DNA of 11,622 nucleotides. Origin: an uncultured Flavobacterium sp. (GTDB lineage Bacteria > Bacteroidota > Bacteroidia > Flavobacteriales > Flavobacteriaceae). The notes beneath the pieces were generated by a model. The model worked only from the letters and a program-made list of their open reading frames with translations. It had not been told where the DNA came from and made no database searches. The stretch covers positions 1 to 11,622 of the forward strand of contig NZ_CAMIHH010000101.1 in NCBI RefSeq assembly GCF_946220915.1, in the 5' to 3' direction. This document shows, piece after piece, positions 1 through 7,248 of this stretch (the first letter of the stretch is position 1; each line of letters starts with the position of its first letter). A program made the translations under genes and the position numbers.

Positions 1-1
1 G

Positions 2-1018
2 ATAATGCTGTTTTACTACCTTAAGCATTACAGGATAGCAACAGGCAGTAACCACCGAAATGTTATAATTGCAGGTTATACCGACGAAGCAATTAAGCTG
101 CGGGAGCTATTTGATCAAAGGCTTGATTATGGATACAATTTCCTGGGGTACTTTACCGATAAAAAACAAGATTCTCCGGATTTAATCAAAGGAAAGATTT
201 CCGATATCGAGGACTATGTTTTTGCGTATAATATAGATGAAATATATTGTTCCCTGAGCGACCTTACCAATTTACAGTTAAAAAACCTTGTGTCTTTTTT
301 TGAGGCCAACGGCAAAACGATTAAATTTATTCCGGATGCCAAGCAGATATTCTCTAAAAACCTTCGAGTAGATTATTATGAGTCTGTGCCTTTGCTATCG
401 CTGCAAAAAACACCGTTTGACGAACCGCTTGCAAAATTTGTAAAAAGGTTTTTTGACATTGTATTTTCACTGCTGGTAATCCTGTTGCTGCTTTCATGGC
501 TTACACCCATCCTGGCTTTACTGATAAGGCTCGAATCGAAAGGGGCGGTATTTTTCAAACAAAGCAGGGCGGGGCTTAACGAGGATCATTTTTATTGCTA
601 TAAATTCCGCTCGATGCAAATAAACAGCGCTACTGAACAGCTGGCCGTAAAAAATGACCCAAGGGTTACCCGCATAGGTAAATTTATACGTAAAACAAGT
701 ATTGATGAACTCCCTCAGTTTCTTAATGTTTTAAAAGGAGATATGTCGGTTGTAGGCCCCAGGCCCCATATTGGCCTTATAAACGATACCTACAGCAGCA
801 AAATAAAAAAGTACGTTATGCGCCACAGGGTAAAGCCCGGTATTACAGGATTGGCGCAGGTAAGGGGAGCACGTGGCGAAATAAGCACCGATGAGGATAT
901 GATTTTCCGAATTAAATATGATGTATTTTACATAGAAAACTGGTCGCTGCTGCTCGATATCAAAATCATTATCCAAACGGTTGTAAATATCTTTACGGGC
1001 GACGAAAAAGCATATTGA
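2..1018 (+). CDS. Undecaprenyl-phosphate sugar phosphotransferase, C-terminal part (cut by window start)
   Basis: This is a membrane polyisoprenyl-phosphate hexose-1-phosphate transferase of the WcaJ/EpsE/WbaP group. It moves a sugar-1-phosphate from a UDP-sugar to undecaprenyl phosphate, the first membrane step in capsule or exopolysaccharide synthesis. The frame is open to the left edge, so the ATG at position 5 is probably internal. Counting from that Met, residues about 18-110 form a Rossmann-like CoA_binding_3 domain, residues about 152-175 a hydrophobic membrane segment, and residues about 178-337 the bacterial sugar transferase domain. The catalytic domain shows FFKQSRAG (183-190), KFRSM (200-204), the Asp-Glu dyad in SIDELPQFLNVLKGDMS (D234, E235) and GPRP (251-254). 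The missing N-terminus would hold the usual membrane helices. The enzyme class is clear; which sugar is transferred (glucose or another hexose) cannot be read from the sequence. Confidence 0.9.
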   Translation: MMLFYYLKHYRIATGSNHRNVIIAGYTDEAIKLRELFDQRLDYGYNFLGYFTDKKQDSPDLIKGKISDIEDYVFAYNIDEIYCSLSDLTNLQLKNLVSFFEANGKTIKFIPDAKQIFSKNLRVDYYESVPLLSLQKTPFDEPLAKFVKRFFDIVFSLLVILLLLSWLTPILALLIRLESKGAVFFKQSRAGLNEDHFYCYKFRSMQINSATEQLAVKNDPRVTRIGKFIRKTSIDELPQFLNVLKGDMSVVGPRPHIGLINDTYSSKIKKYVMRHRVKPGITGLAQVRGARGEISTDEDMIFRIKYDVFYIENWSLLLDIKIIIQTVVNIFTGDEKAY

Positions 1019-1049
1019 TGCAGGCCAGTGGAATTGTGACTGCATCAAT
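1014..1049 (+). terminator. Stem-loop overlapping the stop codon of the sugar transferase gene
   Basis: Ten bases (1014-1023, ATTGATGCAG) pair perfectly with 1040-1049, leaving a 16-base loop. The left arm contains the TGA stop codon of the upstream gene. No T-run follows the stem, so this is not a classical intrinsic terminator. It could be a 3'-end stabiliser or a weak terminator. Confidence 0.4.
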
Positions 1050-1112
1050 TAATAACTCCATAATAAAAGCCACATAACACCAGAGTTTTTATGCAATTAA
1101 ATTTGTCTTCGT

Positions 1113-1120
1113 TATTTTTG
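1113..1120 (+). promoter_or_regulatory. Candidate -7 promoter element of purD
   Basis: TATTTTTG fits the Bacteroidota -7 consensus TAnnTTTG and lies 40 bases before the purD start. No good -33 TTG is seen at the usual 17-23 base spacing; only a T-run at 1086-1090 is near. A start of transcription near 1127 would give a leader of roughly 35 bases, containing a small TTGCT/AGCAA hairpin and no Shine-Dalgarno sequence. Confidence 0.5.
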
Positions 1121-1160
1121 CAGTTGCTTAGCAGCAAATAACAACTAACAACGACACGAC

Positions 1161-2432
1161 ATGAAAATTTTACTACTTGGTTCCGGCGGAAGGGAACATG
1201 CACTCGCATGGAAAATGCTGCAAAGCCCATTGTGCGACAAACTTTTTGTTGCACCCGGCAACGCAGGTACAGCTGCCATTGCTACCAATATGAACATCAG
1301 TCCGCTTGACTTTGAAGCGGTAAAAGAAATGGTAATTGCCGAAAGCATAGGCATGGTAGTGGTAGGTCCCGAAGACCCTTTGGTAAAAGGGATATACGAC
1401 TTTTTTAAGAATGATGCCGCCCTTTGCGGGATTCCGGTTATAGGCCCATCTCAGCACGGTGCACAGTTGGAAGGCAGCAAGGAGTTTGCCAAACGGTTCC
1501 TCGTAAAAAACAACATACCTACTGCAGCCTACGATAGTTTTACAAAAGATACGGTAGAACAGGGATGTAGCTTCCTGGCCACTTTGAAGCCACCTTATGT
1601 GCTCAAGGCCGATGGGCTGGCAGCAGGAAAGGGCGTGCTTATTATAAACGATCTTGCCGAAGCACAGCAAGAGCTGAGGAATATGCTTATAGATGCTAAA
1701 TTTGGCGAGGCCAGCGCTAAAGTGGTAATTGAAGAATTCCTGGACGGGATAGAACTGAGCTGTTTTGTACTAACGGATGGCAAAAGCTATAAGCTCCTTC
1801 CTACGGCAAAAGATTACAAGCGCATAGGCGAGGGCGATACCGGACTTAACACAGGCGGAATGGGTGCTGTATCGCCGGTGCCGTTTGCCGGTCCGGAGTT
1901 TATGGAAAAGATTGAAACGCGCATTGTAAAGCCAACCATAGACGGTCTGAAAAGAGATAATATCGACTACAAAGGTTTTATTTTCATAGGGCTTATAAAG
2001 GTAGGCGACGACCCATTTGTGATAGAATATAATGTACGCATGGGCGACCCGGAAACCGAGGTGGTGATACCAAGGCTGCAATCGGACCTGGTAGCGTTGT
2101 TCCTTGCTGTGGCTGGTGAAAAACTTGAAGGTTCAGAACTTATAATCGATCCAAAGAGTGCGGCTACAGTAATGCTGGTAGCAGGCGGCTATCCTGAAGC
2201 GTACAACAAGGGCGACATTATTTCGGGGCTTGAAAAGGTAGAGGGGTCCATAGTGTTCCATGCCGGTACAAAGCTTGACAATGGGCAGCCAGTAACCAAT
2301 GGAGGCCGCGTGATGGCAGTAACATCTTACGGGGAAAACTTTATGGAAGCCATAAAAAAATCTTATCAAAACATAGCCGGGCTTCATTTTGATAAGATGT
2401 ATTTTAGAAAGGATATCGGGCTCGACTTATGA
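1161..2432 (+). CDS. purD: Phosphoribosylamine--glycine ligase (GAR synthetase)
   Basis: PurD joins glycine to 5-phosphoribosylamine using ATP, giving glycinamide ribonucleotide, the second step of cytoplasmic de novo purine synthesis. The 423-residue length is normal for the family. The N-terminal nucleotide-like fold begins with LLGSGGREHA (5-14). The ATP-grasp core carries KADGLAAGKGV (149-159), NTGGMGA (230-236) and the family signature NVRMGDPETE (291-300), followed by the C-terminal domain with AATVMLVAGGYP. The ATG at 1161 puts the conserved GSGGREHA motif at the usual place near the N-terminus. The gene stands alone, not in a pur cluster. Its 3' end overlaps the convergent small gene by six bases, and an inverted repeat at 2360-2398 lies within its last codons. 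No frameshift or missing key residue was seen. Confidence 0.97.
   Translation: MKILLLGSGGREHALAWKMLQSPLCDKLFVAPGNAGTAAIATNMNISPLDFEAVKEMVIAESIGMVVVGPEDPLVKGIYDFFKNDAALCGIPVIGPSQHGAQLEGSKEFAKRFLVKNNIPTAAYDSFTKDTVEQGCSFLATLKPPYVLKADGLAAGKGVLIINDLAEAQQELRNMLIDAKFGEASAKVVIEEFLDGIELSCFVLTDGKSYKLLPTAKDYKRIGEGDTGLNTGGMGAVSPVPFAGPEFMEKIETRIVKPTIDGLKRDNIDYKGFIFIGLIKVGDDPFVIEYNVRMGDPETEVVIPRLQSDLVALFLAVAGEKLEGSELIIDPKSAATVMLVAGGYPEAYNKGDIISGLEKVEGSIVFHAGTKLDNGQPVTNGGRVMAVTSYGENFMEAIKKSYQNIAGLHFDKMYFRKDIGLDL
2354..2398 (-). terminator. Terminator-like hairpin for the small minus-strand gene, inside the purD coding end
   Basis: Bases 2360-2371 and 2387-2398 form a perfect 12-bp inverted repeat (ATCTTATCAAAA and its complement) with a 15-base loop. 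Read on the minus strand, the stem is followed by six more T residues (complement of the A-run 2354-2359). It lies about 29 bases past the stop of the minus-strand gene at 2427. This is the layout of an intrinsic terminator, though the stem is AT-rich (two G-C pairs). On the plus strand it sits within purD codons and is followed only by a weak T-run. Confidence 0.6.
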
Positions 2433-2657
2433 TAGGAAAGAGTGAGCGGTAGTGTCCTGGTCGTCGTCGTTATTTTCTTTAAAAATGGTTAACTGTTTAA
2501 GCCAGTACCATGTAGCGGCACAGCAGATAATGATAAATATCCATGTGATGATGTTGGCAGTCCACCAGTTTTGCAGCTCAAGCGCACGGATAAAATCCAT
2601 CGGTAAAAACAGGATATCGGTAAAAAGATAGCCAAGGGCTTCAAAAAATGCTCTCAT
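2427..2657 (-). CDS. Small single-helix membrane protein, probably DUF6341 family
   Basis: This is a 76-residue protein of unknown function. The frame is open further upstream (to 2708), but I chose the ATG at 2657 because the sequence from MRAFFEALGYLF onwards resembles a short Flavobacterium family that I recall as DUF6341. It also leaves room for the promoter at 2687-2716, which would otherwise lie in the coding region. An amphipathic N-terminal stretch (4-18) is followed by ELQNWW and a membrane helix at about 33-54 rich in I, C and W. The tail is acidic and hydrophilic (ENNDDDQD, 61-68). The stop overlaps the last bases of purD, and the promoter region is shared with the divergent DUF6427-like gene. 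Both neighbours are membrane proteins, so a joint role is possible, but only by inference. Confidence 0.75.
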   Translation of the reverse strand: MRAFFEALGYLFTDILFLPMDFIRALELQNWWTANIITWIFIIICCAATWYWLKQLTIFKENNDDDQDTTAHSFLS

Positions 2658-2686
2658 CGTTAAATCAAGTATTATATTTACAGTCA

Positions 2687-2716
2687 CAAAAGTATAAAAT
2701 AATCGCATGCTTGCAA
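2687..2716 (-). promoter_or_regulatory. Promoter of the small membrane protein gene
   Basis: On the minus strand a TTG (2716-2714), 19 bases of spacer and TACTTTTG (2694-2687) match the Bacteroidota -33/-7 pattern (TTG, 17-23 bases, TAnnTTTG). Transcription would start near 2681, giving a leader of about 25 bases. The -33 element lies inside the first codons of the divergent gene that starts at 2707, so the two starts are physically coupled. Confidence 0.6.
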
Positions 2717-3636
2717 GTGTTTTTAATAAATCCAGGCCTATAAATTATGCCCTCATTGGAGGCGGGCTGGTTTTATTCTATTTTTTATACCTTTTTAAGG
2801 ATGCGCGCTGGACAGAAGATTATCTCCTTGTCCTCCAAAAGGCCTTACTGATGTTGCTCCTGGCGGGGTCGCTTTTCCTTACAAATTTCATTACACGCAG
2901 GAATACGCTCAGTAAGGCGAATACCTACGCCATGTTTATTTTTCTCGTATTCCTCATACTGTTTCCTACCATTCTTGTAAATGTCAATATTATAATATCA
3001 AACTTTTTCCTGCTGCTGGCGCTAAGAAGGTTAATTTCGCTGCAATCGCTTATTACACCCAAAGAAAAGATTTTTGATGCTTCCTTTTGGATATTTGCCG
3101 CAGCTGTATTTCACTTTTGGAGCATTATATTTATTGTGCTGGTATTTATATCCATTGTTTTCCATGTTTACCGCGATTACAGGAACTGGCTCATTCCCTT
3201 TATTGCTTTTTTTGCAGTGGCCGTAATCTATTTTATGGTAGGCCTTATTGCCGGCGAAGGTTTTTTTGTACAAGTGCTTGATGGCGCCGGGATAAGCTTT
3301 GACTTTACTTATTTTGAAAACATTTACCAGAATATTGCCCTCGCGGTTTTTTCATCGATAGCTGCACTGTTTTCGGTTCCGTACATATTTTCCATCAGTA
3401 GCAAGCCGCTCAACCTGCAGTCATCACACAAAAAAATCCTTTACTCGTTCCTTATCGGTGTGGGCATCTATGTGCTCTCGAACAATAAGAACAACAGTTT
3501 TTTAGCATTTACATTTGCGCCTTTGGCCATTATGGGGGCAAATTTCCTTGAGAGCCAGGAAAATGTATGGTTCAGGGAAATTGCGCTTGCAGTAATTGTG
3601 ATTATAGCCGTGCTGCTGTTTACCATGCAGCTGTAA
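2707..3636 (+). CDS. Polytopic membrane protein, probably DUF6427 family
   Basis: This is a 309-residue integral membrane protein of unknown function. The N-terminus (MLASVFNKSRPINYAL) has the pattern I associate with DUF6427 proteins of Flavobacteriia. Hydrophobic segments lie at about 16-31, 44-61, 73-92, 94-106, 125-152, 160-182, 207-230, 243-258, 264-280 and 289-308, so about eight to ten helices. Polar loops include TPKEK (117-121) and SNNKNNS (258-264). No enzyme motif, ATPase motif or signal peptide is evident. The start at 2707 is the only Met near the front; upstream a weak TATATTTA could serve as -7 element. The stop lies one base from the convergent upp stop, with no convincing terminator between. 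Neighbours do not reveal its job; the family assignment is from memory of the sequence pattern. Confidence 0.8.
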   Translation: MLASVFNKSRPINYALIGGGLVLFYFLYLFKDARWTEDYLLVLQKALLMLLLAGSLFLTNFITRRNTLSKANTYAMFIFLVFLILFPTILVNVNIIISNFFLLLALRRLISLQSLITPKEKIFDASFWIFAAAVFHFWSIIFIVLVFISIVFHVYRDYRNWLIPFIAFFAVAVIYFMVGLIAGEGFFVQVLDGAGISFDFTYFENIYQNIALAVFSSIAALFSVPYIFSISSKPLNLQSSHKKILYSFLIGVGIYVLSNNKNNSFLAFTFAPLAIMGANFLESQENVWFREIALAVIVIIAVLLFTMQL

Positions 3637-3637
3637 C

Positions 3638-4291
3638 TTATAGCTTTACACCATAAGCAAGATCGCCGGCATCGCCCAGGCCAGGGACAATGTATTTCTT
3701 TTCGTTGAGGTGGCTGTCCAATGCGGCAACCCACACATGGCAATTGTCCGGAAGGGATTCTTTTAAAAGTTCAATCCCCTCGGGTGCGGCTATAACAACG
3801 GCAATGTGTAGCGACACGGGTTCCGCGCCCGGCAGTATTTTTTTCAGGACTTCGGCCAATGATAACCCCGTAGCCAGCATTGGGTCGAGGACGATTAGAT
3901 TTTTTCCGGTAAAGGAAGGTGCAGCCTTATATTCTACAAGGATCTCAAAAAAATCATTATCATGCGGGTGGTGCCTGTAGGCTGATACAAATCCGTTATC
4001 CGCATCGTCAAATACATTAAGGAAACCGTCATGCAGTGCAAGCCCTGCACGGAGTATGGAACACAGTACTACACCGTCTTTAATTGCAGTAGTTTTCTTG
4101 GTTCCCAGCGGTGTGGCTACATCGGTTTCCTTGTAGGCAAGTTCGCGACTTATCTCATATGCCATGACCTCGCCAATGCGTGTTATGTTTTTGCGGAAGC
4201 GCATACGGTCTCGCTGCACTTCCACATCCCGTATCTGGGCAAGAAAATGGTTGAGTATGCTGTTGTCTTCGGAAAGGTAATGGATGTGCAT
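3638..4291 (-). CDS. upp: Uracil phosphoribosyltransferase
   Basis: Upp converts uracil and PRPP to UMP in the cytoplasmic pyrimidine salvage pathway. The protein has 217 residues, close to the usual 205-220. It shows the flexible-loop region SILRAGLALHDG (78-89), the PRPP-binding loop VLDPMLATGLS (134-144) and the uracil-binding C-terminal loop YIVPGLGDAGDLAYG (200-214). Two small departures from the common bacterial form are visible: Leu for the second Gly in DPMLATGG, and DLAYG in place of the usual DRxFG. Neither removes a catalytic residue. The gene is divergent from the DUF4254/GT9 unit across 67 bases and convergent with the DUF6427-like gene at one base. A TACTTTTA on its own strand (complement of 4319-4326) is a possible weak -7 element. 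Confidence 0.95.
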   Translation of the reverse strand: MHIHYLSEDNSILNHFLAQIRDVEVQRDRMRFRKNITRIGEVMAYEISRELAYKETDVATPLGTKKTTAIKDGVVLCSILRAGLALHDGFLNVFDDADNGFVSAYRHHPHDNDFFEILVEYKAAPSFTGKNLIVLDPMLATGLSLAEVLKKILPGAEPVSLHIAVVIAAPEGIELLKESLPDNCHVWVAALDSHLNEKKYIVPGLGDAGDLAYGVKL

Positions 4292-4333
4292 TGGCTGGGA
4301 AATTTTGTTTTAGCAGGTTAAAAGTATTAAAAC

Positions 4334-4341
4334 TATATTTG
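4334..4341 (+). promoter_or_regulatory. Candidate -7 promoter element of the DUF4254/GT9 unit
   Basis: TATATTTG is an exact match to TAnnTTTG and ends 17 bases before the ATG at 4359, implying a leader of only about 10 bases. The nearest TTTG upstream (4304-4307) is 26 bases away, somewhat longer than usual. The site lies within the 67-base divergent gap shared with upp. Confidence 0.55.
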
Positions 4342-4358
4342 CAAAAAAAATAAACCCC

Positions 4359-4964
4359 ATGTTTTCAAATTTAGCCTTCCCCATATTTGAGCAGAGCATT
4401 GCTGATTACCATAAGTTTGACAGTGTAGACCAAACGGTTGAGAACCCGTACCCGAAAGACCAGATCGAACACTTGCTTTATGCAAAGAACTGGGTGGATA
4501 CTGTGCAGTGGCATTATGAAGATATTGTACGCAATCCGGATATCGATCCTGCCGCAGCATTAGTGCTAAAAAGAAAAATAGATGCCTCCAACCAGGTCAG
4601 GACCGATATGGTGGAATATATTGACAGTTATTTTTTACAGAAATACAGCAGCGTACAACCAAAAGCCGGAGCTAAGATAAACTCCGAAAGCCCGGCATGG
4701 GCAATTGACAGGCTCTCTATACTCGCACTCAAGATCTACCACATGAGCGAAGAGGCTACACGCCCTGATGCATCGCCCGAACACAGGCAGAAATGCCAGG
4801 AGAAGCTCAACGTGCTGCTGGAGCAGAAGAAAGACCTTTCAACAGCGATCGATGACCTGCTTACCGACATTGAAAATGGAGACAAGTTCATGAAGGTTTA
4901 CAAGCAGATGAAGATGTATAACGACGAGGAGCTGAACCCGGTGCTTTACCAAAATAAAAAGTAA
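4359..4964 (+). CDS. DUF4254 domain protein
   Basis: This 201-residue protein matches the pattern of DUF4254 proteins, which in Bacteroidota often sit directly before a family 9 glycosyltransferase. It is predicted soluble and almost fully helical: no signal peptide or membrane segment is visible, and long charged helices dominate, including EEATRPDASPEHRQKCQEKL and LLEQKKDLSTAIDDLLTDIE in the C-terminal half. Residues 38-85 (HLLYAKNWVDTVQWHYED and on) and 115-130 (WAIDRLSILALKIYHM) look like the conserved core. No catalytic motif is recognised. It ends five bases before the glycosyltransferase start, so the two are almost surely co-transcribed and probably act in the same envelope-glycan step, as partner or regulator. 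That role is inferred from context only. Confidence 0.88.
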   Translation: MFSNLAFPIFEQSIADYHKFDSVDQTVENPYPKDQIEHLLYAKNWVDTVQWHYEDIVRNPDIDPAAALVLKRKIDASNQVRTDMVEYIDSYFLQKYSSVQPKAGAKINSESPAWAIDRLSILALKIYHMSEEATRPDASPEHRQKCQEKLNVLLEQKKDLSTAIDDLLTDIENGDKFMKVYKQMKMYNDEELNPVLYQNKK

Positions 4965-4969
4965 CTCCC

Positions 4970-6016
4970 ATGGGGAGAAAAACCAAACACATCCTGGTCA
5001 TGCGCTTATCGGCCATGGGCGATGTTGCCATGACTGTGCCCGTAGTACGCAGCCTTACGGAGCAGTATGCCAACGTGAAGGTAACCGTGGTTTCCAGGGC
5101 AGCATATAAGCCTTTTTTTGACGATATGCCGAGAGTGGCTTTTTTTGAAGCCGACACCACAGGAAGGCACAAAGGATTTTTTGGTCTGCTGCGCCTTTTC
5201 CGTGAACTTAACAAACTTCATGTTTATGGGGTGGCCGACCTTCACAATGTGTTGAGGTCGAAAATCATCACAAAGCTCTTTTCGTTGCGCGGAAAGAAAA
5301 CTGCCACTGTAGACAAGGCCCGGAAAGAAAAGGCGGCGCTTACCAGCCTCAATCCTGCAAAAAAGATATTTGAGCCACTAATGCCCGTGACACAAAGGTA
5401 TGCAGGGGTTTTTGAACAGCTCGGGTTCAGGGTTAGCCTTGAGGGGCTTGCACCGCCCGAAAAGAAACTGCTTACCCCGGACATTACTGAATATACAGGG
5501 GAGAAGGATTGCACCTGGATCGGCATAGCCCCTTTTGCACAGCACAACAGTAAAGTATACCCAAAAAAGCAAATGCAGGAAATAATAGATATGCTTGCCG
5601 CCATACAAGGTTATAAGCTTATGCTTTTTGGAGGGGGACGGCACGAAGTAAGCCAGCTTAAAAAATATGCAAACCGGCGTTCCAACGTTTTGGTAATGGC
5701 CGGGAAAATGACACTGAAGCAGGAAATGAAACTTATAAGCAACCTCGACCTTATGCTGAGCATGGACAGCAGCAATGCACACATAGCCGCAATGCTGGGT
5801 GTAAAGGTAGTAACGCTTTGGGGAGCCACACACCCCTATGCAGGCTTTGCACCGTTTAATCAGCCTCAGGCCTTTGCAATTACGTCAGACAGGGAACAGT
5901 TCCCGCTTCTTCCCACATCGGTATATGGCAACAAAAAAGTTGATGGCTATGAGGATGCCATGAAGTCCATAGCCCCGGAAACGGTAATCAGTAAAATACA
6001 GGAAATCCTGAAGTAA
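4970..6016 (+). CDS. Glycosyltransferase family 9 protein (heptosyltransferase-like)
   Basis: This 348-residue GT9 enzyme is related to ADP-heptose:LPS heptosyltransferases (GT-B fold). It probably adds a sugar to a lipopolysaccharide core or a similar surface glycan at the inner face of the cytoplasmic membrane. The N-terminal domain starts with HILVMRLSAMGDVAMTVPVV (7-26), including the GD-x(4)-P loop that contacts the acceptor. The C-terminal nucleotide-sugar domain shows WIGIAPFAQHNSKVYP (183-198), the LMLFGGG strand-turn (217-223), MDSSNAHIAAMLG (265-277) and LWGATHP (283-289). Length is typical. The donor and acceptor cannot be read, so a waa or rfa symbol is not justified. It is the second gene of the unit beginning with DUF4254, and is followed at 6035 by a strong terminator. 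Confidence 0.93.
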   Translation: MGRKTKHILVMRLSAMGDVAMTVPVVRSLTEQYANVKVTVVSRAAYKPFFDDMPRVAFFEADTTGRHKGFFGLLRLFRELNKLHVYGVADLHNVLRSKIITKLFSLRGKKTATVDKARKEKAALTSLNPAKKIFEPLMPVTQRYAGVFEQLGFRVSLEGLAPPEKKLLTPDITEYTGEKDCTWIGIAPFAQHNSKVYPKKQMQEIIDMLAAIQGYKLMLFGGGRHEVSQLKKYANRRSNVLVMAGKMTLKQEMKLISNLDLMLSMDSSNAHIAAMLGVKVVTLWGATHPYAGFAPFNQPQAFAITSDREQFPLLPTSVYGNKKVDGYEDAMKSIAPETVISKIQEILK

Positions 6017-6034
6017 GGATGCCCAATAATTTTA

Positions 6035-6067
6035 AAAAGCCCAGGGATTCAAAATTCCTGGGCTTTT
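6035..6067. terminator. Bidirectional intrinsic terminator between the GT9 and oxidoreductase genes
   Basis: AAAAGCCCAGG (6035-6045) pairs perfectly with 6057-6067. Two more pairs (G46/T56 wobble and A47/T55) extend the stem to leave a 7-base loop. The plus strand ends in TTTT and the minus strand in TTTTT, so it can stop transcription from both convergent genes (stops at 6016 and 6118). Confidence 0.9.
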
Positions 6068-6117
6068 CATTTATGGGTACACATTTACTTAAAATCTGTG
6101 ACTGAAGTGCATGCTAA

Positions 6118-7170
6118 TTAAACATCATCAAAATCAACGTAGATTTCCGGTGTGGTGGGGTGTGCCTGGCAGGTAAGTATAAGGCCCCCGGCAATCTCGC
6201 CATCGGTAAGAATGGCATTCTTTTTCATCTCTGCCTTGCCATTGCTGATGCGGGCCATGCAACTGCTGCAAATACCACCCTGGCAGGAATAAGGCGCATC
6301 GACACCTTGTTTTAACGCAGCATCCAGTATGGTCATTTGCTGCGACATCATAAAAGTTACCTCCTCATCATCTACCAGCACCGTAATTTTGGTTTGGCCA
6401 TCCAGGTTCTGCTCTATTTTTTTCTCCGCTATGGGGGTGGAGAACAATTCGAACTTAATATTCTTTTCCGGTATGTTGTTTTCCTTTAATACATCGTTTA
6501 CAGTAAGGATCATTTCCTCCGGCCCGCACAGGTAAAATTTTTCAAATTCCTTTACCTTGTGTTTGTTCTTTATTACAAAATTTACCGTAGATCGCTCGAT
6601 CCTTCCAAACAGTGCATCTTCGGCCCGCGCCTGGCTGTATACAAAATGGACAAAGAAACGTCCTACATATTTTTGCTGAAGCTCATGCAAAAAGTCGTGG
6701 AAAATAGTTTCTTCGGGTGTCCGGTTACCATAAACCAGCACAAAAGTACTTTCGGGCTCACCCTGCAGCACCGACTGTAATATTGCCATTACCGGCGTAA
6801 TCCCGCTGCCTGCTGCAAATGCTGCATAGTTGCGCTGCCTGTCGGCTTTAGGCTCAAACGTAAATTTGCCTTCGGGCGTACCAACCTCCATGGTATCGCC
6901 GGGCACAAGCTTTTCATTGGCAAAAACAGAGAACCCTCCGTTCCTGACAGCTTTGATGGCCACCCTTAGCTCGTTGCTGCCGGGAGCCGAACAAATGGAA
7001 TAGGCTTTGCGTATTTCCTCGCCCTCAAATAGGGTCTTGATGTTAATGTACTGTCCGGCGGTAAATTTATAATCTTCTTTAAGTCTTTCAGGTATTTCAA
7101 AGGCTATGGAAACCGCCTGGGGTGTTTCGCGCCTTATGTCTTTTATGGCAAGTGAATGAAATGTTGACAT
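6118..7170 (-). CDS. PaaE-type FAD/[2Fe-2S] oxidoreductase (ferredoxin--NAD(P)H reductase-like)
   Basis: This is a 350-residue soluble NAD(P)H-dependent electron-transfer flavoprotein with a fused plant-type ferredoxin domain. The FAD-binding domain (about 1-105) has RKAYS (54-58), the RxYS flavin motif. The NAD(P)-binding domain (about 112-235) has AAGSGITPV (119-127) and YLCGPEEM (213-220). The ferredoxin domain (about 262-350) holds Cys296, Cys301, Cys304 and Cys334 in the spacing C-x4-C-x2-C-x29-C. This order is that of PaaE (phenylacetyl-CoA epoxidase reductase) and related oxygenase reductases. No paaABCD or other oxygenase gene is in the window, so the partner is unknown and I do not assign paaE. 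It is divergent from the padR unit and ends against the bidirectional terminator. Confidence 0.92.
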   Translation of the reverse strand: MSTFHSLAIKDIRRETPQAVSIAFEIPERLKEDYKFTAGQYINIKTLFEGEEIRKAYSICSAPGSNELRVAIKAVRNGGFSVFANEKLVPGDTMEVGTPEGKFTFEPKADRQRNYAAFAAGSGITPVMAILQSVLQGEPESTFVLVYGNRTPEETIFHDFLHELQQKYVGRFFVHFVYSQARAEDALFGRIERSTVNFVIKNKHKVKEFEKFYLCGPEEMILTVNDVLKENNIPEKNIKFELFSTPIAEKKIEQNLDGQTKITVLVDDEEVTFMMSQQMTILDAALKQGVDAPYSCQGGICSSCMARISNGKAEMKKNAILTDGEIAGGLILTCQAHPTTPEIYVDFDDV

Positions 7171-7186
7171 ATTAATGTATTTCCTG

Positions 7187-7194
7187 CAAAAATA
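7187..7194 (-). promoter_or_regulatory. Candidate -7 promoter element of the oxidoreductase gene
   Basis: On the minus strand TATTTTTG (complement of CAAAAATA) matches TAnnTTTG, 16 bases before the start codon at 7170. A TTTC about 20 bases further upstream is a near match to the -33 TTTG. An imperfect dyad (CATTCC ... GGAAATG, 7198-7216) lies between the two positions. Confidence 0.5.
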
Positions 7195-7248
7195 CGCATT
7201 CCTTTTGCGGAAATGAAATATTAAGAATTTTTAATATGCCTAAAACTA

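Noticed and set aside
1173..1670. A 165-codon open frame on the minus strand inside purD
   Set aside because: It lies fully opposite a clear purD gene, shows no recognisable family and has an unnatural residue mix; it is a shadow of the coding strand.
2658..2708. Seventeen extra N-terminal codons of the small minus-strand gene (start at 2708)
   Set aside because: The extension would contain the -7 promoter element and overlap the divergent gene start. The recognisable family sequence begins at the ATG at 2657.
3607..3636. Small GCTGC/GCAGC hairpin at the end of the DUF6427-like gene as a upp terminator
   Set aside because: Five pairs with a long loop and no T-run on either strand; not convincing.
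6118..7170. Naming the oxidoreductase paaE
   Set aside because: The domain order fits, but many oxygenase reductases share it and no paa gene is nearby.
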